A stretch of DNA of 64,000 nt from Olsenella sp. An270 (GCF_002159735.1 NZ_NFJF01000003.1:62001-126000); one strand, 5' to 3'; positions 18,180 to 27,499 are shown, counted from the first letter of the stretch. The notes: generated by a model from the letters alone, not told the origin. Translations and numbers: made by a program.

Positions 18180-19297
18180 CGCTGCGGCGCGTCGTCGCGC
18201 ACGGGGATTCCGGCCGTGCGCGCGGCGTCGAGCAGCTCGGCGTTGCGGGCGTTCATCGTGTGGAACTCGCGTATGCAGCAGATGACCTCGCGGCAGGTGA
18301 GGAGGAGCTCGCGGGCGCGGGCCACGGACTCGGCGCTCACGGGCTCGAAGTCGCGCTCGAAGACCGCCCGGCTCGCGAGGCTGCGCGCGAGCAGGCCGTC
18401 CGCGTCGTGCTCATGGAGCACGCCCGTGGCGAACGGGACGCACTCGCGCGCCAGACGCCGAAAGCAGGACGCGCCCGTCCCGCCGCCCGCGATGACGAAG
18501 ACCTCGGGATCGCCCTCGGGCCGAGCGAGCTCGACGCTGCCAAACGCCGGATCGTAGGCGCCCGGCGCCAGGTCGTAGAGCTCGGCGACGCGCTCGGCGG
18601 TGAAGACCTCGTCCGGCGTCCCCTGACACATGACGCATCCGTCCTTGATGCAGATCACGTGGTCGGCGGCCTTCTGTGCGAGGTCGACCTCGTGCAGCGA
18701 CGCCACCACGGCGATGCCGCGCTCGCGCGCCTCCCGGCGCAGGAGACGCAGCACGTCGAGCTGCGATCGGACGTCCAGGTACGACGTGGGCTCGTCGAGC
18801 AGCAGCACCCGCGGCTCCTGGCAGAGGGCGCGGGCGAGAAGGACGCGTTGCCGCTGCCCGTCGCTCACGTGCGCAAAGTCGCGCTCCGCGAGTGCGAGCA
18901 CGCCCGTGGCCCTCATGGCGGCGGTGACGGCCGCCTCGTCCTTCTCGCCCAGCACGCCGAGCCGACCGGTGAACGGGTGGCGTCCCGCCTCCACGACGTC
19001 GCGGCAGGTGAGGAGCTCGGTCTGGGGGCGTCCGGTGAGCATGACGGACATGGTGCGGGCGCGCTCGGTCGCCGGGACGTCGGGCAGGTCGCGACCGAGC
19101 AGCTCCACGGTTCCCCCGAGGGCGCGCAGCTGGCCTGCCACGGTGCGCAGGATCGTGGTCTTGCCGGAGCCGTTGGGGCCGATCAGCGCTACGACCTGGC
19201 CGGGGCGCACCGCGAGGCAGACGTCGCGCACGAGCGCGCGCCGACCGTGCCCCACGTCGAGCCCTCGCAGCTCCAGCAGGCTGTCCCTCTCGCTCAT
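18176..19297 (-). CDS. Iron-siderophore/cobalamin-type ABC importer ATPase with C-terminal extension
   Basis: This is the ATPase of a FecBCD-type importer. The first 255 residues are a standard FepC/BtuD domain with Walker A 'GPNGSGKTT' (about residue 38), the signature 'VSDGQRQRV' and Walker B 'VLLLDEPTSYLD'. About 115 further residues follow ('VFVIAGGGTGASCFRR' onward) that FepC itself lacks. The true start is ATG 19297, which overlaps the permease stop as ATGA. It is the last gene of the SBP-permease-ATPase operon read leftward. Confidence 0.9.
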   Translation of the reverse strand: MSERDSLLELRGLDVGHGRRALVRDVCLAVRPGQVVALIGPNGSGKTTILRTVAGQLRALGGTVELLGRDLPDVPATERARTMSVMLTGRPQTELLTCRDVVEAGRHPFTGRLGVLGEKDEAAVTAAMRATGVLALAERDFAHVSDGQRQRVLLARALCQEPRVLLLDEPTSYLDVRSQLDVLRLLRREARERGIAVVASLHEVDLAQKAADHVICIKDGCVMCQGTPDEVFTAERVAELYDLAPGAYDPAFGSVELARPEGDPEVFVIAGGGTGASCFRRLARECVPFATGVLHEHDADGLLARSLASRAVFERDFEPVSAESVARARELLLTCREVICCIREFHTMNARNAELLDAARTAGIPVRDDAPQR

Positions 19298-20328
19298 CGG
19301 GGCCTCCCGCGGAGCATGAGGGCGATCACGACCGGCGCGCCAAAGACGGCGGTGACGGCGCTCACGGAGAGCTCGACCGGTGAGAAGAGCGTGCGCGCGA
19401 CGAGGTCGCACCCGCAGCAGAACGCGGCGCCCGTGAGGAAGCACGCCGGCGTCACGAGGAGCGGCCGCGACGAGCCTGCGCCGCGCCGTGCGAGATGGGG
19501 GGCGGCGATGCCCACGAACGAGACGGGCCCGGCAAAGGCCGCCACGCACGCGGAGAGCAGGCTGGACACGAGCACGATGAGCATGCGCAGCGCGCCCACG
19601 TTCACGCCCACGCTCTGCGCGTAGGGCTCGCCCAGCTGGTAGGCCCCGAGCGGCTTGGAGAGCGCGAAGACCGCCGCGCCGGCGACGAGCACGACCACGG
19701 CGACGATCCCCACGTCGGCCCACGTGGCGCCCGAGAAGCTCCCGCGCGACCAGTTGTCCAGGTTCACGATGGACTGGTCGTCGGCAAAGGCGACGAGGAA
19801 GTTGGTGGCAGCCGAGCAGATGTAGCCCACCATCACGCCTGCCACGATGAGCGTGCCCTGCGAGCGCACGCGCCTCGAGATGAGCAGCACGAACCCCATC
19901 GTGGCGAGCGAGCCGGCGAGCGCCGCCGCGACGGACGCCGCCGGGCTCATGACCTGCCCCGCCCCCAGCACCACGACCATCACCACGGCCACCACGAGCT
20001 TGGCGCCCGACGAGACGCCCAGCACGAACGGGTCGGCGATGGGGTTGGCGAAGAAGGTCTGCAGCAGGAAGCCCGAGAGCGAGAGCGCCCCGCCCAGGAG
20101 CACCGCCTCGACGACGCGCGGCAGGCGGATCTGCCAGATGACCTGCGTTGCGGTAGAGGCGTCGCCGGGACCGGCAACGAGGGTGCCGAGCACCTCCGCG
20201 GGCGTGGTCTCCACGCTGCCCAGGCACAGGCTCGCCACGAAGAGGGCCGCCAGGCCGAGAAGGACCGCGAGGTCGAACGCGACCGCCCGACGCACCCGCG
20301 AGTCCTTGTCGCCGACCGCCCGCGCCAT
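19294..20328 (-). CDS. FecCD-type ABC importer permease
   Basis: This 344-residue permease has about ten membrane helices and the FecCD features 'RLPRVVEAVLLGGALSLSG', 'ANPIADPFVLGVSSGA' and 'GPVSFVGIAAPHLARR', the last being the loop that contacts the ATPase. I start at ATG 20328, one base after the stop of the binding-protein gene, with GGAGG upstream. It probably imports a ferric siderophore, haem or a cobalamin together with its neighbours. Confidence 0.92.
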   Translation of the reverse strand: MARAVGDKDSRVRRAVAFDLAVLLGLAALFVASLCLGSVETTPAEVLGTLVAGPGDASTATQVIWQIRLPRVVEAVLLGGALSLSGFLLQTFFANPIADPFVLGVSSGAKLVVAVVMVVVLGAGQVMSPAASVAAALAGSLATMGFVLLISRRVRSQGTLIVAGVMVGYICSAATNFLVAFADDQSIVNLDNWSRGSFSGATWADVGIVAVVVLVAGAAVFALSKPLGAYQLGEPYAQSVGVNVGALRMLIVLVSSLLSACVAAFAGPVSFVGIAAPHLARRGAGSSRPLLVTPACFLTGAAFCCGCDLVARTLFSPVELSVSAVTAVFGAPVVIALMLRGRPR

Positions 20329-20329
20329 G

Positions 20330-21463
20330 CTAGGCAAGCCTCCAGACGAAGGTCGTGGGCTCGTCCGTCCCGGCGAGCGCGACGCGCAGGTCGTAAATGA
20401 TGTCAGCCATGCTCGTCATCTGCTGGTAGAGGTTGGAGTCGCAGGTCCAGACGTTGCCCTCGCGCACGGCGCGGAAGTCGGCGAGCAGGGAGTTCTTCTC
20501 GACCAGCGCCTCGAGGCTGGTCACGCCCTCGTCGATCGTGCCGTTGTAGACGATGAGGTCGGTGTCGCGCGCCCCCTCGTAGAAGCGCTCCATCTCCACG
20601 GTGATCGTGGTGGGGGAGGAGTCTGTGGCCCCCTCCTCGGCAAAGCTCACGTACTCGCCGCCCGCCGCCTCGATCATCTGGCAGAAGTAGTCGCCGTCGC
20701 GGCGCGTCACAGCGGCGCCGTCCTCGTTGATGTAGAAGAAGGCTACGGTCCTGCCGAGCGGGCCCTCGGCCGCAGCCTCCTCCACGCGCTCCGCGACGTC
20801 GTCAAAGACCTCGGCGGCCTCGTCCTCGCGACCAAAGAACGCGCCCATGAGCTTGATCCACTCCAGGCGCCCGAGCATGTCCTCCTCGCGGCTGGACTGC
20901 TCCATGAGTACGGTTACGCCCAGCTCCTCGAGCTTGGCGCGGACCTCGGGCACGTGGTCGATGTTGGTGTTCTCGATCGCGAGCGGACAGCCGGTGGCGG
21001 CGATGAGCTCGTAGTCGGGCTCGCGGTAGAGGCCGCCGTAGGCAACGGTGCCGTCCTCCAGGCGCTCGGTGAAGGCCTCGACCGGGGAGTCCTCGGCACG
21101 CACGGAGGAGACGCCCACGGCGTCGAGCGCGCCGATCGCGTCCACGAGGCAGATCATGCCGGTGGAGACCAGGTAGACGTTCGAGAGCGGCTGCCGGATC
21201 ACGGCGACGTCGTCGGGGAGCCCTGCCGGGGGCTCGGCGCCCTCGGGGACGACGAGGAGGCGGTCGCCGCTCGCGAGGGTCGCGAGTCGGTAGCCGCCCT
21301 CGTAGGCGTCGAGCGTGAACTGCGTGGCATGGGAGAGGGCCACGGGGGTGGGCTTCCCGAGCGCGGCGAGGCCAGCGCCGTCGCCCTCGTCGGTGGAGCA
21401 GCCCGCCAGTGCCAGCGGCGCGAGGAGCCCGAGGGCCACGGCGGATCTGCGGGTGAGTGACAT
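20330..21463 (-). CDS. Substrate-binding lipoprotein of the iron/cobalamin-type importer
   Basis: The 377-residue product begins with a lipoprotein signal ('MSLTRRSAVALGLLAPLALAGCS', shown by its lipobox LALAGC), so it is anchored outside the membrane. The rest has the two-lobed FecB/BtuF fold with 'VAVIRQPLSNVYLVSTG' near the first lobe and 'TTITVEMERFYEGARDTDLIVYNG' in the second. ATG 21463 follows GGAGGG. It heads the three-gene import operon. Ligand identity is not visible; iron-siderophore is the usual guess. Confidence 0.9.
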   Translation of the reverse strand: MSLTRRSAVALGLLAPLALAGCSTDEGDGAGLAALGKPTPVALSHATQFTLDAYEGGYRLATLASGDRLLVVPEGAEPPAGLPDDVAVIRQPLSNVYLVSTGMICLVDAIGALDAVGVSSVRAEDSPVEAFTERLEDGTVAYGGLYREPDYELIAATGCPLAIENTNIDHVPEVRAKLEELGVTVLMEQSSREEDMLGRLEWIKLMGAFFGREDEAAEVFDDVAERVEEAAAEGPLGRTVAFFYINEDGAAVTRRDGDYFCQMIEAAGGEYVSFAEEGATDSSPTTITVEMERFYEGARDTDLIVYNGTIDEGVTSLEALVEKNSLLADFRAVREGNVWTCDSNLYQQMTSMADIIYDLRVALAGTDEPTTFVWRLA

Positions 21464-21510
21464 GGCCCTCCAGTCGGACGAACGTGCGTCCCACCATGAT
21501 ACGTCTCGGG

Positions 21511-21575
21511 CGACCATACACACCTATCCAAAAATGGGTCCCGAGGGGTGAAAAACAGGTAGGTGTGTATGGTCG
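21511..21575. repeat. 16-bp inverted repeat with 33-base loop
   Basis: CGACCATACACACCTA (21511-21526) pairs perfectly with 21560-21575. It lies between the end of the acyltransferase gene and the start of the binding-protein gene, both on the minus strand. It could be an operator of the iron importer (a Fur or other repressor site), a terminator, or a member of the palindrome families scattered in this window. Confidence 0.6.
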
Positions 21576-21592
21576 GCCAAAGTAGAGGCCGA

Positions 21593-23542
21593 CTACCGTC
21601 CGCAGAGCGCCTGGCGGATGAGCTGCGAGAACGCCGTCATGCCCGCCTCGGTGAGGTGCACCCCGTCATCAACCAGGTACTCGCTGTGCCCCTCGCTGGC
21701 CCCGCACCAGTCGATGATCCCCACGTTGTCGTTTTGGGCCGCGTAGCGCCGCAGGATCTCGTTGTTGAGGTCCTGCAGCGGGTAGGGGCTGCGGATGGTG
21801 ACGAAGTACACGGGCTTGCCGCCCACGGCGTCGATCAGCGCCTGAACCGTGGACTCGTCGCGGATAAGGCTGTTGCCGCCCAGCGCGAAGACGACGGCGT
21901 CCGGGTCGTACCCGCTTGCGACGTCAGCGGCGTAGACGTCCTGGCCCACGTAGAGCTGACGGCTCACCGCACCGTCGACGAGCGCCTCGGGCAGCGTCGC
22001 GCGCAGCGTGGGCGCCGCGCCCTCGGTCACGGAGTCGCCGATGATGAGCACGCGCGCGTCGCAGGTCCCGCTTGCCTCGTCGTAGGTCCACGACTCCCAG
22101 GGGAGGTTGGCGGGCATCTTCTCGGCGATGGGTCCCTCCTGCGCGGGCTCCTCCTCAGCCGGCTCCGGCTCCTGCTGGGGCGCCGCGAGCTCGGGTCGCA
22201 GCGCCACGGCCCTCGCATCGGCGAGGGCCTGCCAGTCGACGGGGGCGACCGCAAGCGCCCCGACCGCCCCCGCGCCGAGCACCGCGAGGCAGACGGGCAC
22301 GGCGACGGGCGCCGTCCCTCGCGCCCTGCGCCGCGATGCCCCCTTCCGGCCGAGGCGCGCGCACGGCGCTTCCACGAGCCGGTAGAAAATCTCGGCGACG
22401 ACCAGCGTCAGCGCGACCTGCAGCGCCTGCTCCCACCAGGCCGGCGACGTCGTGCGCGTGGCGGGGTTCATGAGGATGAGTATCGGGTAGTGGACCAGGT
22501 AGACCGAGAAGGACCTCGTGCCGAGCCAGCGCAGCGGCGCCGCGGAGAGCACGCGGCCGAGCGGGCACCCGACCACCTGGACGCAGGCGAGAAGGGCCGC
22601 GGTCGCGAGCGCCGCCGCGAGGTAGCCGCCGCGGTACATGAGCGGGTCCTCGCCGTTCGCCAGCACGAATGCGGCGCCGAGCGCGGCGAGGCAGACGAGC
22701 CCCGTGAGCGTGGCAGCGATGACCGCCCCCGTGCCCGGACGGCCCTCCCCGTCCCTCGCCTGAGGCAGCGCGAGGGCAACGACCGCGCCGGCCAGGAGCT
22801 CCGCCGCGCGGGCGTCGGTGCCGTAGTAGACGCGCGCCGTGTCCCCGGAGGGGTCGAAGAGCAGGGCCATCAGCGCGAACGAGACGACCATGAGGGCGCA
22901 GGAGGTCGCGAGCGCGCGACGCCGGCGGCGCGAGCCCGCGCTACGCCACACCACCATGAGCACGAGGGGCCACACCACGTAGAACTGCATGACCACGCCG
23001 AGATACCACAGGTGCGTGAGCGGAGAGGGGAGGCCCGCCGCCTGGAAGTACGACACCTGGCGGAAGACGTAGGACCAGTTGCCGAGGAAGAGCGCCGACG
23101 GCAGGGCGTCCGCCTGCACCTTGGGCAGCAGGCTCGGGCTCACGAGGTAGGTCGCGAGGGCCGTGAGCGCGATGGTCACGAGCACGGGCGGTAGCAGGCG
23201 TGCCCCGCGGCGCAGCAGGTAGCGGCCGTAGCCAAAGTCACCGCGCTCCAGCGCGCCTGTCACCGACCGCGTGGCGAGGAAGCCCGTGATGACGAGAAAC
23301 ACCGTGACGCCGAGAAATCCCCCCTGCAGGGCGGACGGCCGAAGGTGGTAGAGCACCACGCCCGCGATCGCGAGGGCGCGCAGGCCGTCGATGGTGCCGA
23401 TGCGGCGCGTGGGGGCCGCGGGCGCGGGTCCCTTCTCTGCCCCCTGGCGGGGCGTCGGTGGGGCCGCGACGGGCGCGAGGTGCGAGGCGTCCCTCGGGGT
23501 GGGCCTCCTGACGGTCCTGGGCGTGGGGGCGTGGTCGGTCAT
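21593..23542 (-). CDS. OatA-like O-acetyltransferase: acyltransferase-3 plus SGNH domain
   Basis: The 649-residue protein has a Pro/Arg-rich cytoplasmic head, an acyltransferase-3 domain of about ten helices starting at 'RIGTIDGLRALAIAGVVLYH' (near residue 47) and an extracellular SGNH esterase domain. In the latter, Ser lies in 'IIGDSVTEGA' (about residue 500) and Asp-His in 'DGVHLTEAG' (about residue 630). Such enzymes O-acetylate peptidoglycan or wall glycans and give lysozyme resistance. ATG 23542 has GGAAAGGAG. It is a single gene. Confidence 0.92.
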   Translation of the reverse strand: MTDHAPTPRTVRRPTPRDASHLAPVAAPPTPRQGAEKGPAPAAPTRRIGTIDGLRALAIAGVVLYHLRPSALQGGFLGVTVFLVITGFLATRSVTGALERGDFGYGRYLLRRGARLLPPVLVTIALTALATYLVSPSLLPKVQADALPSALFLGNWSYVFRQVSYFQAAGLPSPLTHLWYLGVVMQFYVVWPLVLMVVWRSAGSRRRRRALATSCALMVVSFALMALLFDPSGDTARVYYGTDARAAELLAGAVVALALPQARDGEGRPGTGAVIAATLTGLVCLAALGAAFVLANGEDPLMYRGGYLAAALATAALLACVQVVGCPLGRVLSAAPLRWLGTRSFSVYLVHYPILILMNPATRTTSPAWWEQALQVALTLVVAEIFYRLVEAPCARLGRKGASRRRARGTAPVAVPVCLAVLGAGAVGALAVAPVDWQALADARAVALRPELAAPQQEPEPAEEEPAQEGPIAEKMPANLPWESWTYDEASGTCDARVLIIGDSVTEGAAPTLRATLPEALVDGAVSRQLYVGQDVYAADVASGYDPDAVVFALGGNSLIRDESTVQALIDAVGGKPVYFVTIRSPYPLQDLNNEILRRYAAQNDNVGIIDWCGASEGHSEYLVDDGVHLTEAGMTAFSQLIRQALCGR

Positions 23543-23642
23543 GAGCTCTCCTTTCCGCCCGTCATTGTAGACGCTGGGAGACACGGCCGCCGCACGCTTC
23601 CCGTATGATGGTTGAAACCTCAACCACCAGCGAGGAGGCGTC

Positions 23643-24488
23643 ATGCGCATAGAGAAAATCGAGCTGCCCGCGTCCGGCTACGGGACCAAGGTTGCCACGC
23701 TCACCGCCTACGTCCAGGACAACCTGAAGGACCAGGCGCAGCGCCGCCGCCCGGCCGTCGTGGTCTGCCCCGGAGGCTGCTACGAGCTCTGCTCCGACCG
23801 CGAGTCGGAGCCGATCGCGCTCGCCCTCGTCGCGCGCGGCCTCCAGGCCTTCGTGCTCGACTACGCGGTGCTCGAGCCGGGTGCCACCGCGCCGCTGCTG
23901 CCCGCGCCGCAGGTCGACCTCGCCCATGCGGTCGCGACGGTCCGCGCGCACGCGGACGCGTGGCACGTGGACGAGGGGAGCGTCGGGCTTCTCGGCTGCT
24001 CGGCCGGGGCGCACCTCAGCGCCACGTACGTCGCGCTGATGCGCGACGAGGCGTTCCTCGCCCGTTCGGGCGTCGCCGCCGGGGAGGCGCGGGCGGACTG
24101 GCAGGTCCTCTGCTACCCAGCGATCGACCTCGACCTGGGCTGGCTGTCAGACCCGTCTGACGTCGACCGCCTCTGCCCCGAGGACTCGCCGCTGCGCCGT
24201 GCGCAGGACCTCGTGAGCGCGGCCACGCCGCCCACGTTCCTCTGGCACACCGCCCCGGACGCCACGGTCCCGGTGCGCAACTCCTACCTCTACGCGGGCG
24301 CGCTCGCCGAGCACGGCGTGGACCACGAGTGTCACGTCTTCCACGCCGGGCGTCACGGCCTCTCGCTGGCGACGCGCGAGAGCGAGCACTATCCCGGCGA
24401 CGTGGTCCCGCACGTGGCCCACTGGCTCGACCTCGCGGTCGAGTGGCTGAAGGATATGCGTCGCGATTGTACGCGGACATCTCATTAG
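23643..24488 (+). CDS. Alpha/beta hydrolase (BD-FAE/esterase-lipase type)
   Basis: This 281-residue cytoplasmic hydrolase has the oxyanion strand 'VVVCPGGCYELCSDRESEP' and the nucleophile elbow 'GLLGCSAGAH' with Ser at about 120. Asp ('HTAPDATVP') and His ('FHAGRHGLS') follow at the expected places. This set-up is typical of acetyl-xylan or carbohydrate esterases of the BD-FAE family. The start at 23643 has GAGGAGG close by. A role in removing acyl groups from sugars is inference. Confidence 0.88.
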   Translation: MRIEKIELPASGYGTKVATLTAYVQDNLKDQAQRRRPAVVVCPGGCYELCSDRESEPIALALVARGLQAFVLDYAVLEPGATAPLLPAPQVDLAHAVATVRAHADAWHVDEGSVGLLGCSAGAHLSATYVALMRDEAFLARSGVAAGEARADWQVLCYPAIDLDLGWLSDPSDVDRLCPEDSPLRRAQDLVSAATPPTFLWHTAPDATVPVRNSYLYAGALAEHGVDHECHVFHAGRHGLSLATRESEHYPGDVVPHVAHWLDLAVEWLKDMRRDCTRTSH

Positions 24489-24578
24489 GGCTCATCTGAG
24501 GACAAAACTACGCCTGCGCACAATCGGGAAAGTGGACGGCCCCCAATGCCCGAGTCGCCGGACAGTTAGGGGCCCGAC

Positions 24579-26021
24579 CTACAGCCTTGGCATGGGCTCC
24601 TTTGTGAGGTCGCGCCCCACGCGCTCGAGGCGCGTGACGTCGGTCTCGGCCTGCCCCTCGTGCCAGTCGGCGCGCTTGGCGTGGTCGGGGTCGGCGGGGT
24701 CGTTCCACAGGCGCTCCGCCACCGGCGCCCACGCCGCGGCGGCAGGCGCGGTCTTCTCGCGCAGCTCCTCCGGGGACTCCTGCTCCACGAGGTCCGTGCA
24801 GCGCGCGCCCGTCTGAGCCACCATGCGCGGCAGGTCGTCAGGGTTCTCCAACATGGGGCAGGGGCGCAGGTGGTTGGTGTTGAACGGCTGGCCCTCGTAG
24901 TACTTCATGAAGAGCGGGGAGCGCAGCGCGTCGAGCAGGCTGTCCTCGTGGATGTTGGCGTTGGCGTAGTGGATGAAGACGCACGGCTCCACGTCGCCCG
25001 CGGCGTTGATGTGCAGGTAGCGACGGCCGCCGGCGATGCAGCCGCCCACGTACTCGCCGTCGTTCTGGAAGTCCAGCGTGAAGAGCGGCTTCTCGCCACG
25101 CATCCGGCGAACAAAGCGGTACATGCGCTCGCGCTGCTCGGGCGTGGGCATGAGGTCGGCGCTCGCCGCGCGACCCACGGGCATGAAGTGGAAGTACCAA
25201 CAGAAGAGCGCGCCCTTCTCGATCATCCAGTCCATGTTCTCCTCGGTGGCGATGGCGTCGGCGTTGGCGCGCGTCCAGCAAGCAGAGATGCCGAAGGGCA
25301 GGCCGTGCTCGCGCAGGAGGACCATCGCCTGCTCGATCTTGGCGTAGGTGCCGTTGCCGCGGCGGGCGTCTGTGGTGTGCTCGTTGCCCTCTGCGCTGAT
25401 GGCGGGCACAAAGTTGGCCACGCGAATCATCTCCTGGCAGAAGGCCTCGTCGATGAGGGTGGCGTTGGTGAAGCAGAGGAAGGCGCAGTCGGGGTACTTC
25501 TCGCAGATGCGGATGAGGTCGTCCTTGCGCACGAGGGGCTCGCCGCCGGTGTAGATGTAGATGTGCACGCCCAGCTCGCGGCCTTGGTCGATGATCGAGC
25601 AGATGTCCTCGTAGGAGAGGTTGAGCGCGTGGCCGTACTCCGCCGCCCAGCAGCCGGTGCAGCGCAGGTTGCAGGCGCTCGTGGGATCCAGGAGGACCGC
25701 CCACGGGATGTTGCACTGGTACTTCTCGCGAGACTTCTCCTGAACGGGCCACGCAAGGATGTTGGCGTCCACCAGGAAGCACTTGATGAGGCGCCGCCGC
25801 ACCTCGGGGTTCAGGCGGAAGACGCGCAGCATGAGCTCGTACCAGTTGCTCTGGCTGTCGATGGCGTGGCGGAACGCCGCGCGCTGCGTCGGGAATACGT
25901 CCGCAGGGACGTACCGGTCGACCGTGTCCATGAGCTTGGGGATGCGGGCCTCGGGGTTCTCGTCAACGTAGTCGATGAGCTTGTAGAGCGCGGTGCGCTC
26001 CGCCGCCTGGGTCAGCGACAT
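24579..26021 (-). CDS. Radical SAM protein with SPASM-like C-terminal region
   Basis: The 480-residue protein has an N-terminal helical region of about 105 residues, then 'DPTSACNLRCTGCWA' with the CxxxCxxC cluster (about residues 115-123). 'YIYTGGEPL' and the rest of a radical SAM barrel follow. Later Cys residues in 'GGCIAGGRRYLHINAAGDVEPCVFIHY' suggest an auxiliary SPASM/twitch cluster. No peptide precursor is adjacent. It is divergent from a TetR gene. A 17-bp-spaced promoter (TTGTTG/TATAAA on the minus strand) and an inverted repeat in the gap suggest it is the TetR target. Confidence 0.9.
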   Translation of the reverse strand: MSLTQAAERTALYKLIDYVDENPEARIPKLMDTVDRYVPADVFPTQRAAFRHAIDSQSNWYELMLRVFRLNPEVRRRLIKCFLVDANILAWPVQEKSREKYQCNIPWAVLLDPTSACNLRCTGCWAAEYGHALNLSYEDICSIIDQGRELGVHIYIYTGGEPLVRKDDLIRICEKYPDCAFLCFTNATLIDEAFCQEMIRVANFVPAISAEGNEHTTDARRGNGTYAKIEQAMVLLREHGLPFGISACWTRANADAIATEENMDWMIEKGALFCWYFHFMPVGRAASADLMPTPEQRERMYRFVRRMRGEKPLFTLDFQNDGEYVGGCIAGGRRYLHINAAGDVEPCVFIHYANANIHEDSLLDALRSPLFMKYYEGQPFNTNHLRPCPMLENPDDLPRMVAQTGARCTDLVEQESPEELREKTAPAAAAWAPVAERLWNDPADPDHAKRADWHEGQAETDVTRLERVGRDLTKEPMPRL

Positions 26022-26055
26022 CTTTGATCCTTTCACTGGTTTGTAAGGGCTTTCT

Positions 26056-26085
26056 GTTTATACCCAGTTATGTGTAAACCAACAA
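26056..26085 (-). promoter_or_regulatory. Promoter and probable TetR operator of the radical SAM gene
   Basis: On the minus strand TTGTTG (26085-26080) and TATAAA (26062-26057) are 17 bp apart. GTTTATAC (26056-26063) and GTGTAAAC (26072-26079) form an inverted repeat with one mismatch over the -10 and spacer, a suitable repressor site for the divergent TetR gene. Confidence 0.6.
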
Positions 26086-26156
26086 ATGTGGAATAATAAG
26101 GATGTCTCTTCCGTGAAAGGGGAGAAGGCGATGCCTATTCCACAGAAAGGCGGGGT

Positions 26157-26810
26157 GTGAGGAATATGTCCCAGGGCGAGAAGAACCGGCGGTCCGAGAG
26201 GGACGGCGGGCGCGTTGACCGGCGCGTACGCCGCAGCCGCCGAGCCATCATCGAGGCCTTCGACCGGCTGATTATTGACAAGCCGATAGACCGGATCTCC
26301 GTGAGTCTGATCGCGCGCGAGGCCGACGTCGACCGCAAGACCTTCTACCAGCATTTTGGTTCTATCGACGGGTTGCTCGACGCAATCGCCGAGGACGTGG
26401 TCTCCGAGCTGCTAGACAAGGTCGAGCTTGTCACGCGGGCAAGCTCGGGCGGTCCCGCCGATCGCCCCCTACACGCCTTCTTCGCGGCCCTTACCGAGCA
26501 TCTGGGCAAGAACCTCCTGCTGCAGCAGCGCTACTGCGAGCATGTGCCCTCCGAGCTGCTCCTGGAGCATCTTGCCCGCCCGCTCGTACGCCAGTGCGTG
26601 GAGAGGGGGTTCGTGAGCGGGGGCATCCCGGACGACGAGCTGGAGATGCTGCTTGCCTTTGGGCTCGGCGGGCTCTTCTCGCTGTATCGCTGGTGGCTGC
26701 TCTCAGACCGAAGGCTGACGATTGCCGAGATGACGCAGCTGGCCTGCCAGCTTGTCGAGGGTGGCGTGCCGTCGTTTATGGAAGGGGGTGCGCGTCCCGG
26801 CAGCCTATGA
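26157..26810 (+). CDS. TetR/AcrR-family regulator
   Basis: The 217-residue protein has an N-terminal TetR helix-turn-helix ('AIIEAFDRLI...ISVSLIAREADVDRKTFYQHFGS', about residues 27-70) and a helical effector domain. I take GTG 26157 behind GAAAGG; ATG 26166 is the alternative. It is divergent from the radical SAM gene and likely represses it through the inverted repeat in the 135-bp gap. The ligand is unknown. Confidence 0.9.
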   Translation: MRNMSQGEKNRRSERDGGRVDRRVRRSRRAIIEAFDRLIIDKPIDRISVSLIAREADVDRKTFYQHFGSIDGLLDAIAEDVVSELLDKVELVTRASSGGPADRPLHAFFAALTEHLGKNLLLQQRYCEHVPSELLLEHLARPLVRQCVERGFVSGGIPDDELEMLLAFGLGGLFSLYRWWLLSDRRLTIAEMTQLACQLVEGGVPSFMEGGARPGSL

Positions 26811-26893
26811 CGGCCACGCGCACGCCCGTCGGCGTGAGGCCCACCTGCCTGAGATGTGTGGCGGATGGGCCTCGGGCGAGTCTGTTGCGCCAG

Positions 26894-27367
26894 CTACTTG
26901 ACCGTGAGCACCGGCACGTCAACGGAGCGCAGCACGCCAAAGCTCACGCTGCCGATCATGCCGCGCAGCGCGCCGAGGCCGCGGCGACCCATGACCACGA
27001 GGTCGATGTCATGGCTCCTCACGTAGTCGGCGATGCCCTCGACCGGCGAGGTCGCTATCACGGCGTCGGCCACGACCTGGCATTGGGCGTCGTCGCGGGT
27101 CTCGTCGATGAGCCGCTGCGCGTCGGTGCAGGCGTTCTCGGCGACGGACCTCATGATGCGCTCGTAGCTCTCGGGGTCCGGCATCGCGTAGGGCGTCTCG
27201 AGCGCGTTGGCCATCAGCGTGGGGTCGGGCAGGCTCGAGGAGGGGATGACGGTCATCACGTGCACCTTCGCCTCGGGATAGGGGCCCGCCAGGCCGAGCG
27301 CGATGTGCAGGGCGCTCTTCGCGTGCTCGGACTCGTCGTAGGGAACCAGGATGTTCTTGAAGTACAT
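26894..27367 (-). CDS. Universal stress protein (UspA family)
   Basis: This 157-residue single-domain Usp protein starts 'MYFKNILVPYDESEHA' and ends with the ATP-binding pattern 'GRRGLGALRGMIGSVSFGVL' (G-2x-G-9x-G-S). These nucleotide-binding cytoplasmic proteins are induced by stress. It is a single gene starting at ATG 27367. The divergent gap downstream of the next gene's start contains a GCGAGAAG copy at 27422. Confidence 0.92.
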   Translation of the reverse strand: MYFKNILVPYDESEHAKSALHIALGLAGPYPEAKVHVMTVIPSSSLPDPTLMANALETPYAMPDPESYERIMRSVAENACTDAQRLIDETRDDAQCQVVADAVIATSPVEGIADYVRSHDIDLVVMGRRGLGALRGMIGSVSFGVLRSVDVPVLTVK

Positions 27368-27499
27368 GGTTGCCTCCCTCGTCTCGAAGAAGCCGTCTAC
27401 CTGCGTTATACCCCTCGTTCGGCGAGAAGGGCGTGCGCTCGGTGAGCGTTGGCGAAAACTTGCCTAAAGGGGCGTCGCCCGGGAGAATCGGAGGTCGCC

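Noticed and set aside
27385-27405. GGTAGACGG match to the inverted-arm core (minus strand)
   Set aside because: No symmetric arms occur at the expected distances, so it is probably a chance match.
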